A DNA stretch of 64,000 nt, from assembly GCA_964020155.1 (NCBI GenBank), contig OZ026555.1, forward strand, positions 2,883,782-2,947,781, written 5' to 3'. Each line of letters opens with the position of its first letter. The stretch's first letter is position 1. Shown here in pieces: positions 14,882 through 26,108 of this stretch. The position numbers and the translations under genes were made by a program. The DNA comes from Chondrilla cf. caribensis (taxonomy: Eukaryota; Porifera; Demospongiae; Chondrillida; Chondrillidae). The notes beneath the pieces are model-generated. The model was not told the origin of the DNA. It saw only the letters and a program-made list of their open reading frames with translations, and made no database searches.

Positions 14882-15258
14882 TAGGTGATGTGAGGCCACT
14901 CATAAAAGTCCGAAAACTGCACCCAGTAGTACTCGGCTTCTCAATCAATTGATGCTTGCTTGTCACGACCGTAAGAAGATGTAGGGTGATCCTGGTGCTT
15001 GAAAAACTTCATTTTTCTTTTGTCAGTAAAGCGGCGGGTCGCTATAATACCGGGAAAAGCGTGTTCAGTCATAATTAGACTTTCCCTGGACCGTCTATCT
15101 ATTTTTGGAGCATACTTTTCTGGATCGAAGTCAGGTGAAGAAAATCGACGAGAAGTTGTCACAGTGACAGCTGGTGGAAAGAGCAATCGGCTGACTCCAC
15201 TCCATACATAGCATACAATACTTTCTCCTTGCACATCGGAATATCCAGTTCATCCTAG
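14882..15258 (-). pseudogene. STELLO-like gene, internally deleted remnant
   Basis: On the minus strand the N-terminal part (15258 down to about 14976: leader, SG(V)SR, RRSRES, FFKHQDHPTSS) is joined directly near 14972 to a piece from close to the C-terminus (YYWVQFSDFYEWPHITY-like codons, 14970-14882). About 2.3 kb of coding sequence is missing compared with the intact gene. A small frame-changing difference also lies in the anchor region (it lacks the AAFILVL segment). Confidence 0.8.
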
Positions 15259-15414
15259 ATCTTGACATATTGGCTAGACAACCTTCGAACCTTCTCAAGA
15301 AATATGGCACATTTTAATCTTGCTTGTCGAACTATTTCCGGACACTCGTATAGGTACATCATCGTGAAAATTGAGATCATGGACTTGCAACAGTACCGTT
15401 TTGTAAAACATGTA

Positions 15415-15565
15415 CCTGTACTTTATGCTTCATCACGCAAAAAAACGAAGCTTGAATATATTTACGGGGTGCAAGACACGTCCACGCACGAATTTAGACC
15501 ATACCCTCTGCAAATATTCAAGCTTTGTCTTTTCGCGTGATGAAGGATAAAGTATGTTTCCAGCT
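15415..15565. repeat. Inverted repeat (hairpin)
   Basis: TTTATGCTTCATCACGC... at about 15421 pairs with ...GCGTGATGAAGGATAAA at about 15534-15551, extending inward through AAGCTTGAATAT / ATATTCAAGCTT. The loop is about 40 bp. It lies next to the larger foldback at 15.65 kb and may belong to the same element. Confidence 0.7.
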
Positions 15566-15650
15566 ACTATATTCGGACACATAAAATTGGTTATTTCTCG
15601 AAAGCTATAAAACCTACCGACTCCCAATTAACTTTGTTTTATAGACCATT

Positions 15651-16295
15651 ACATGTAGTCGCTCTCTACTCAGTAAGATCCTCGTAGCATACCGCATGCC
15701 TCTGCTAGAGTCGATCGAAAAAAATCGTCCCATTATAATCGATATTCGGACAAAGGAATGAGCTTTCGGACGGACCTCACTACAGAGTGGAGAAACGACG
15801 AAGAACCCGGAAAACATTAGAAGTGATGACTATACATGTCTACTATAAAATATGAAAGTTAGAGATTAATATGTATCACTTTGAGAGAATCCGAACAAGA
15901 TATCTAACCCCCTGTGAAAGACCAAATTTCGAACAAATTTATATTGCAGAGAAGAATTTATATAGACGAATAACGCCATTCAGCCTATATAAATTCCCAA
16001 AATAGTATAAATTCGTCCGAAATTTGGTCTTTCACAGAGGGTTAGATAACTTGTTCGAAATTCCTCAAAGTGATACGTATCCACTTCTAACTTTCATATT
16101 TCAACGTAGACATGCAGAGCTATAATTTGTGATGTTTTCTGGATTCTCTGTCGTTTCTCCACTCTGTAGTGAGGTCCGTCCGAAAGCTCATTCCTTTGTC
16201 CGAATATCGATTATTATCGGGCGATTTTTTGATCGACTCTAGCAGAGGCATGCGGTAAGCTACGAGGATCTTACTGCGTACAGAGCGACTACATG
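15651..16295. mobile_element. Foldback element, arms of about 300 bp
   Basis: A long imperfect palindrome centred near 15970. The arms share GTAGTCGCTCT, AAGATCCTCGTAG, CATGCCTCTGCTAGAGTCGAT, ATTCGGACAAAGGAATGAG, GGACGGACCTCACTACAGAG and, near the centre, CTCTGTGAAAGACCAAATTT-type sequence. No coding capacity. Small differences between the arms argue against an assembly artefact. Confidence 0.8.
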
Positions 16296-16639
16296 AAATG
16301 TGTGATCATTGATTCTTTACTCTACATGCCGATTGTCCGTAAATACATGGTGTCCGTTAATTGCCTGAGCTTATCACAATAGTGTATGCGGAATGCAAGA
16401 TCCCCCAACTTGATCCTGATTGAACAGATTCACAGAAACTAAGATTTACTTTTTTGGTGGTTGCTTTAATTTTCATTGCCGCTCTGTGTAAGAAAAGTAT
16501 GGTCTAGTTAATTGAATACCTACTCTATTGGTCTCGGAAATTTAGAATGCTATTAAGAAATGAAATTAACGTTAAATTTTGCAAATTAGGTAGGTTTTAA
16601 GCATCAGCACTGAGCAATAATGTTCAGAGATCTCCTCGG

Positions 16640-16783
16640 GAAACTAGACCAGTATTATAGTATTCACTCTTCAGCCATGAGCGTGGTCAAGGTCACGTGA
16701 TGTGCACGCAGGAAATGTTACGCAATCAAGCTCCTACGAGTCCCTCTGTCTATGCTCTGTCCACGTACAGCTTACGAACAATT
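16640..16783 (+). promoter_or_regulatory. TRMU 5' region with relic GST start (candidate divergent promoter)
   Basis: Contains CTCTTCAGCCATGAGCGTGG, the reverse complement of the GST initiator and its 5' leader, followed by GTCACGTGATG with an E-box-like CACGTG and then GGAAATGTTAC. The same block lies between GST and the TRMU relic at 7.8 kb and recurs at 49.82 kb. No TATA box was obvious. Confidence 0.45.
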
Positions 16784-19700
16784 ATGTTCAGAGATCTCCT
16801 CGGTGTCGGAAAGAGAGTTCTGGTGGCTATGTCTGGAGGTGTAGATTCATCAGTGGCCGCATTACTGCTACAGAAACAAGGTAGGCTAGCTTAAGCATCA
16901 CATATCATAGATTCTAGTATCTTTACACAGATACGCCATCCTACGCATTGTAGAGTGCCTGCGTGATTATCTATCGGGGATGGGGTGAGGCTATTGGTTG
17001 ATGGGTAGGATAAAAGCGATGCCAGATAATTGTCCCCTGTTTCGAATCTTGCTGTGGCAACAGTTTGTGGGATTCTGCACCCCTAACCCCCACCATACCA
17101 GTGAAATGAATTCCATGTGTTAACTGTTATTAGACATTGTGTGTTGAACTCTGTGTGTTTATTTGTTTAATATTATTGTACTATGCTAATTGATTTTATT
17201 GATGTTAGCCATAAGGGATGACAATAATCACTTGTTGCTAACATCAATTTAATCAATTTAGAAATAATATTATGTATGTACTTCAATATTATGCATTACA
17301 CCATAATATATCAATCAATCAATCAATCAATATTATTAAAGTGCACCACACCATAAGGTGCTAGGACATGGAGGGGTCCAATGTAGCACTCCACAAGATA
17401 CAATGATAACTGGATTGTCATACATAAGAAACAATAAATATATTAATAAGTAATAGGTTATGTACATTACAACTTAAAACGGGCATACCACATAGAGTTA
17501 ATACATCGTCTAATACTATTATTTGAACATGCAATAGATAGAATAACCGCAGTCTGTTGCTCCACAGTTGTCCCTTCGGGTAAGTCTCTCAATGTCTGTG
17601 CTGTAAACAGAGGCTGTCTGATATGGTCCCAGGCGGACATCGCAGCAGCCAGTGGCATACATCTTCAACCTCCCCACTCTGGCACTCTTTGCATATTCTC
17701 TCATCTCTTTTCACCCCTCTCCATCTCCCAACCTCAACCTGGAATGCTGCTGTTCCTCCTCTCAACTTCATCAACAACGACCTCTCTCTTTTCTTTTTCA
17801 CTAATGCACATCTCGATTCCAGCTTCAGGTCAGCAATCTCCTTGAGTATCCTCAGTTTGGATTTCTCCTCCATGTCTTTATTCATCACTGATGTAACATT
17901 CCTCCAATCAGAACTCACCAACATATCCCGAATTTCTGAGTCTGATAGGCTCCTCACAGCATCCACTTCCATACCACTCCACCTGAAGTCATCAGTACAC
18001 CTAGCCATGTTCTTCACCCAACCCCCTTGCCACACTCCACAGCCTGACTAACTATCTTCTTCAATAACCTCTCCTCATACTCCTTAGCACTCAACACCTT
18101 CAGCCAGAACCGAACACACCGCATCTTTGCCTCCCACACCAATGGTAACATCTGCATCTCAAACCATAAGGAAGTCTTGGGGTGAAGTGTGCCAACTCCA
18201 AAAAAACATATGGAGGGCACGTGCTGGACCTTCTCAATAGCTTCCAAGTGTCTGCTGCACCCCCATATTTCCGCTCCATGCATCAAGGTAGACTCCACCA
18301 GCGACCCCATCAACTTCATAGCTATCCCAACTGTCTGTATCTCCTCCCGGCACCTAGAAAAACAAGCTCCCAGTGCTCTTCTCCCCGCCTCTGCCCTGTC
18401 CTCTATCATTTCCTTCAGATCTAGGTGCTCATCAATGACACAGCCCAAGTATTTGTAGGAAGTAACCATAGGGATTGTCTTGCCATCTATGTCATATGTC
18501 ACATCACACCTTTTTACCTTCTTATTTCGGACATGCATAACTCCAGACTTGGCCACATTGATTTGTACTCCCCACTCCTTACACCACTCTATCAACACAT
18601 CCAAACTCTTTCTCAACCCTGATTCATCTGAGGCTAGTAAGCATGTGTCATCAGCAAACAACAGACCAGGAACAACTTCATCACTAGTACTGCACACTAC
18701 CCCACACTTCTCCTCCTTCAGCTTCTTCACCACTCCGTTGATATATAACAAAAACAGTAAAGGTGACAGCACACATCCTTGCCGCAACCCAGCATTGACC
18801 TTAATATCATCACTAATCTGCCCATCTACCGTCACCTTACACACACTCCCTTCATACAAAGCCTGTAGAAACCTTAAAAACCTTCCCTCCACCCCCGCAC
18901 TCTGGAGACAAGACCACAACTTCTCCCGATCCACTTTGTCGTACGCTTTTGAAAAATCAATAAATGCCACCAACATACCATCCCTCCGTTTGATCATTTT
19001 TGTTTGGCCTAGTAACACCAACGACAACACTTGGTCCCTACACCCCTGCTCTTCCAAAAGCCACCCTGTTCTTCAGCTATGAGTCCTTTGTCTTCCGCCA
19101 TGTCAGACAATCTGCTCTCCAGAATCTTGCATAATACCTTGCAGACCAAAGACGTCAATGAAATACCTTGAAAGGTGTTAACATCACATACTCCCCTCCC
19201 TTGCTTCTTTGGTACTGGGACAATTACACTCTCTCTCCACAATGACAGTACTCTCCCATACTCTCAACAAAACTCAAATTGTACATCACTGATTGAAGCC
19301 AAAACGGCCCTTGACCTCAGCATGAAATGACAAAATCAATCATGGCAGACAATGTGCCGAGCTTGTGTGTACATGGAGTGATAAATGTGATTGTGGGTAT
19401 GTGCATGGAATAATAATAAGATAATAAAAAGTTGTGGCAGGAATGCCATCAGAATAATACAATACATACATACATACATACATACGTACATACCACATAC
19501 ATGCAGCTAAGCACCACTGACAACACATAGCACTGAACACCACTAAACACCACTGACAGCACACAGCATACACTAAATTGGGGTGGGGACAGGTGGGCAA
19601 GTCTTAATTGCATGGCTTTATAAATGAAATAGGCAGTTTGATAGATAATTGTGTGATTATGACTAGTATGACTGAGAAATATAAATGAACACATGGAATT

Positions 19701-22149
19701 GAAATGGTAACAATGTCTAGAGGCAAATGTAAAATACGTGGATCACAAGTGGGAATAAAAAGGACAATCAACCAGAAAGTGAATCTCATCCTCAATAGAA
19801 TCAGTTGTAAAAATCGGGCAAGTGCGTTCGTGTACAGATTTTGGAGGCTTGCAGTGTTGCCCTATTTCAATCATAAGCTTGTGATCAGATATGCAAAATT
19901 TGGTGTATGCCCGTCTGATTTTAGGATTGGTGATAGTTGTAAGATATTGTTCTGTGCCCCGAGCATCAATCTTGAACAGTCTATAAGCTCTCAACCTGTT
20001 CCCCCCGGACTGAGTAAGACCCCGGTCATTGTTGATAACAGATGATGTTCTCTTTAAGGATTGATCCCTAAGTTGCTGGAGGGCTGCTTCCAAACAAGGA
20101 AATGTCAGATCTAAATGGAAACCAAGATCAGCAAACTTTTTCTTAACTCTGTGAAACCAAGAATTGTGGCCCAAAAAACTCATTTGCTGAGATAATTCCA
20201 GTGCTTTCTGGATCAAAATTGGAGTGTCAGATGACATTATACAATATAAATAATTCAATACAAGTGATGAACAGTGATATGATATATTATGTATGCCACA
20301 TTCAGCTAGAATAGCAACATTGGGGCTGGTGTGGGAGACTCGTAAGATAACTTTATAATATTTCATCAGAACAATCTCTAGTGGAGCCAGATCATAAAGG
20401 CCCCAGATATCAGTGCCATACAAAAGTATGGGCTTAATCAACGTAGTAAATAGATGGTGAAGAACATTTAACGTCAGTGATATTAAGTGAGATAATTTTA
20501 ATTTGCAAATGGCTCAAAGATTTGATAAATTTGGATAGAATTTTAGAAATTCATTAAATTTACCATTCCAACTCAGCTAGATGCCTAGATATTTGAATTT
20601 ACCGACAATTTCTAATTTTTGATTACCAATTGACCATTGACATATAACATATGCATACATATTTACATACGTAAGATACATAGGGTATATATATATATAT
20701 AAGGTTCTTGGTGGTGATAAAGAAAGAGGTCAGAAGTCAAGGTGTGACACAGAGTACAAGGTTGACAGTCTGTCTGAATCTAGTCTGTATCTTTGTGAAC
20801 CAATTTCAAGAGAGGTATTTCATTGACATCTTTGGTCAGCAAGGTATTATGCAAGATTCTGGAGAGCAGATTGTCTGACATGGCGGAAGACAAAGGACTC
20901 ATAGCTGAAGAACAGGGTGGCTTTTGGAAGAGCAGGGGTGTAGGGACCAAGTGTTGTCGTTGGTGTTACTAGGCCAAACAAAAATGATCAAACGGAAGGA
21001 TGGTATGTTGGTGGCATTTATTGATTTTTCAAAAGCGTACGACAAAGTGGATCGGGAGAAGTTGTGGTCTTGCCTCCAGAGTGTGGGGGTGGAGGGAAGG
21101 CTTTTAAGGTTCTACAGGCTTTGTATGTTTTTTGGAGTTGGCACACTTCACCCCAAGACTTCCTTATGGTTTGAGATGCAGATGTGTCCGGTTCTGGCTG
21201 AAGGTGTTGAGCGCTAAGGAGTATGAGGGGAGGTTATTGAAGAAGATAGTTAGTCAGGCTGTGGAGTGTGGCAAGGGGGTTGGGTGAAGAACATGGCTAG
21301 GTGTACTGATGACTTCAGGTGGAGTGGTATGGAAGTGGATGATGTGAGGAGCCTATCAGACTCAGAAATTCGGGATATGTTGGTGAGTTCTGATTGGAGG
21401 AATGTTACATCAGTGATGAATAAAGACATGGAGGAGAAACCCAAACTGAGGATACTCAAGGAGATTGCTGACCTGAAGCTGGAATCGAGATGTGCATTGG
21501 TGAAAAAGAAAAGAGAGAGGTCGATGTTGATGACGTTGAGAGAAGGAACAGCAGCATTTCAGGTTGAGGTTGGGAGATGGTGTAGAAATTGTTTATTGAT
21601 GATTGTTATCTGTTAGTGTTATCTATTGATTATTTTATGTGGAGCATGCGCAGTAGAGAGTTTTGTACCACGTGTAGTTGATTGAAGTTATTGTCAATGA
21701 TTGAATCGTTACATTGTTCGCGGATCCTCTAAGATATTACAGATGGAGAGGGGTGAAAAGGGATGAGAGAGTATGCAAAGAGTGCCAGAGTGGGGAGGTT
21801 GAAGATGTATGCCACTGGCTGCTTCAATGTCCTGTCTGGGACCATATCAGACAGCCTCTGTTTACAGCACAAGCATTGAGAGACTTACCCGAAGGGACAA
21901 CTGTGGAGCAACAGACTGCGATTATTCTATCTATTGCATGTTCAAATAACAGTATTAGACGATGTATTAGCTCTATGTGGTATGCCCGTTTTAAGTTGTA
22001 ATGTTCATAACCTATTGCCTATTAATATATGTATTGTTTCTTATGTATGATATTCCAGTTATCATTGTATCTTGTGGAGTGCTACATTGGACCCCTCCAT
22101 GTCCTAGCACCTTATGGTGTGGTGCATTTTATTAATATTGATTGATTGA

Positions 22150-22196
<47 letters not shown>

Positions 22197-25100
22197 ATGC
22201 AGTGAAACCTCTCTAATCCGACACTCAACGGGGAATGAAAATAACGTCGGATTAAGAGGTTGTCGGATTAGAGAGGTTTCAACGTCAAATAAATGTAATA
22301 CATGTACATTTTTTCATATTTATTATACAGTATTTCATTGACTGTATCTTATGTTGCATGTATAATTATGTACCTAGTCTTATTATTGCATCACTATTAA
22401 CAATATATATATATATAATAAATAAGAAAAAAATGTACATTGATAAACATTACTTGGTGTTATTTTTAAAAAAGGATGTTAAACTGCTTTGCTTTAAATA
22501 TTTTTGTTTGCCAGCAATTGACCTTTTTTCAACAACTTGTGTCATTTTGTCCACAAGTGTGAGGCACTCTTGGTCATTATGCTGGAAATACAATGCCAAT
22601 TGTGATAAATAGGCCAGAGCCTCTATTGTTGTGGGTGGGGATGGATCCACTTGCATCAAAGTGTCATCGTCATTTTATAACCTACATGAGGATAAGTTTC
22701 CGCGCGTGACCCGTTACACCAGGGTCCGATTATTGCGTCATACGTTTGGGGATACCGTTCAGTTGTATTGCGTAATTAAAGAACATGGCGCCCGCAAGCT
22801 CGACGGTGGATGAATGCAGAAAAAATCGAACGAATTTACTCTGTATCTGTAAAATTGTCGGACTGTAGAGGTATTTTTTGTTCTGGGGACTTCAAAATCA
22901 ATGTCGGTTTTCGGATTAGGCATTTGTCGGATTAGGCAGGTCATTTTGTATTGAAAAAGTGTCCGTGCTTGGAATTTGGTGTCGGTTTAAGCATTTGTCG
23001 GTTTAGAGAGGTGTCGGATTGGACAGGTTTCACTGTATATATATATATACGCATGTGGGACATGTCCATTTGGCTCACTAACTGTTAATAGGATTCTATT
23101 AACGCCTTAGTGCAGCCCGAGATCTTTTGTCACATGACGTTCTCGTGATTTGACCGTATGATTACGCAAGAAAATCGATCGCACCCAATCTAAGATCGAA
23201 AGTACGTAACAAAAATAAGATACATTCGGCATTCCTAGCACTTTAATCCTTACCTACTTTGATTCAAATCCGTTTCTAAAGGTTTAAATCAAAGTATTGA
23301 ACTTGTACATGATTGCGTATTTCGATTCGAAAAGTTTTAGGGGATGGAGCGCATCTATCGAAATGAATTTACGATTAGAAACTGAGCATTGTTGGTTACT
23401 ATATTTATCAAAAGTGCGCATTAGTGATAAAATGAAGATATAATACGATAATTCTGACATATATCGGTCCGTACCTCGATTGTCTTCGGTGCTTTGTTTT
23501 GGCTCCCGCTTATGTTCTCAGAACGATCAAAACTTCTTATCAAAGCCATTTTTAGAATAGATATTAGGCGCTCAAAAGAAACATCCGATTGGGCTGAAGA
23601 AGTATCAAAAACGATCGAAGATAATCTTACACAATAACACTTGATATCGGCGAGATAATGACGTAACCAAATTGTCACATGACATTCATGTGACTTACAG
23701 CTCTCGCTCTAGATCTTCTGTATGATGTTTGCCATGTTCGCCCGCCATTTCAGGAAAGCCTCCAGAAGGATCATCTATCGTTTAAAAGTAAGTTTAAATG
23801 ATTCTCCAACTTTTCCATGTGGGGGAAATTGATCCAATGATCTGAAATGAAGTTATGTCAATAAATAGTCGACATTTTCTATTCTAAATTAGTTTTTTGA
23901 GTGATTCTCCAAAACGGTTTGAGATATCAAATTCCCCCACATGCAATCGTTGACAAATCTTACTAGCTACTAGAAAATGCTCTTAGATGGTCTCGGAGGC
24001 TTTTTTAAAAATGGCGGGCGACGTTTTTCCGCATTTTGGTGCGTCTTCTAAACGTTTCAATATATCGAAAAGTACATCACCAAATCTTTCGAAATAAACG
24101 TCATCTTACTAAAGACATATCTAAAAATGCTTCAAGAACTTTAGATTTCCTCTCGAACGTTAATGAGATGAAATATAAGTCAAAGAAATTACCCAAAAAT
24201 CGGCGATCACCGGAAGCCATACAAGTGCAATTGGACATGTCCCACATGCGTATATATATATATATTATATATGTATGTATATCTCAATATTTTGGACCAA
24301 ATTATGATAGCAATACTTGCTATAAATGGCTAAAATGTAATCTCATTCTATCATCATCTTAGGATACATTGTTGAAGGTGTGTATATGCACAACTGGGAT
24401 GAGGTAGAGGAATCTGGTCATTGTAGGTCTGATTCAGAATATGAAGCCATGAAAAGAGTGTGTGAACGCCTTGGGATACATTCACATCGCATCAACTTTG
24501 TTAAGGAATATTGGAATGATGTGTTCAGGTATGGTGTGGAATAGTTGATGCTAGATATTGAATGTGTGAGTTTGAAATCATCAATGTTGCTATCAGCTAT
24601 TGATGAATCATCATAAGTAATAAGTGGGCCTAACCAGAAACCACTCCCACTTCATTAGGCTGAGTATCAACCCGATAGACTTGATGCGGAGACTTGAGTT
24701 CTTTTTACATTTCATGAAATACAAAATCAAACCCACAGAGTGGAAGATGGGGGTAATAAGTTTGAGGTGGCTTCTTGTTTTACTCCTGTAATCACATCCT
24801 GTGGATAGTCTACTTGTACCAATAACAATATGCGCATATTTAAAGTGAAAATCAATTAATCCTCCCAGCACTAGTAATAATGTTGAAATATTTCTTCTCG
24901 TACTGTAACCCCAGAAATATGGGAAGTGATCACATGTGCTGGCCTAATTGAAGCATAATGGAAACAAAAGATTTTTCTTTTGGCATTTAAACAGTACTAG
25001 CTTGAGGAAGGGACTACAGAATTTAGTACTGAACAATTGTCTTCTGGATATTCTATATCTTGAAATAGCTATTGCGCCTGTACCAATTGAAACTTTATTA

Positions 25101-26067
25101 TATTTTTATACAATGCTCATATTATATTATTAATGCAGTTGCAGCCTGTATGACAAAAGTACAATATCAGTTTATTGTATTACAATGGAGTTGAGAATAA
25201 ACCTGAATCTTGAAGGGCTGCACACTTAGAATAACAATAATGGTCATTATGTAATATATATAGTATTATATATTATTTAAAATAATTTGTCATAATAAAA
25301 AAAAATAATAATGAATTAAGTAAAGAAATCAAAAGGGGAGGTGGTGCCGCCCATTGTTCCCATCACTGCCGCTGCATTTCCACGCTGCATTGCTACAGAC
25401 AGGCGTTGCTGCAAGTAAAAGAACGAATATTTAAATACAGTATTTATTATATTACATGCTTAGTAAGTACCTTATAAAGTACACCAAATCTACTTCTTAT
25501 CAGACTTTAGAGGTACTTATTATCAGTACTAATTGACTTGGTGCATAAACATGAGCTAGGGGCTGAGTGATCACCCACTAACCAGGAGTATGTACTAACC
25601 CAGGTACTTACCAAGCAAGTTGCACTGTATTTAAATTCTCCACCAAGGTACGTATTTCCCTACAATTCAGTTTGTACATAGCTCTGTATAATGAGATCAA
25701 ATGGTATAACTTCATTCAAAATTTGATTCTTTATTTCTGTATACAGCAAGACATTAATGTTATATCAGAATGGATGGACTCCAAATCCCGATGTAATGTG
25801 TAATGAGCATATAAAGTTTAGGGCCTTGATACAGGCATCATCACAGTACAATGTAGACTTGGTTGCAACTGGACACTATGCTAGACTATGTCAAGATGTG
25901 AACGGTGTGTTAACCATGACTTTTTGTTACTATATACGTATATATGTACTGTCAATACTTTTAAAACATTCTCTATGGTCCAATGTGTACTGTATGCAAC
26001 TGGATGACGTCTGTTCAAAATGGAGTTTAGTAATAGGGTACACACACACACACACACACGCACACGC

Positions 26068-26108
<41 letters not shown>

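Noticed and set aside
16702..16884. Second frame over TRMU exon 1 (MHAGNVTQSSSYES...)
   Set aside because: Overlaps the PP-loop frame, which is supported by downstream exons.
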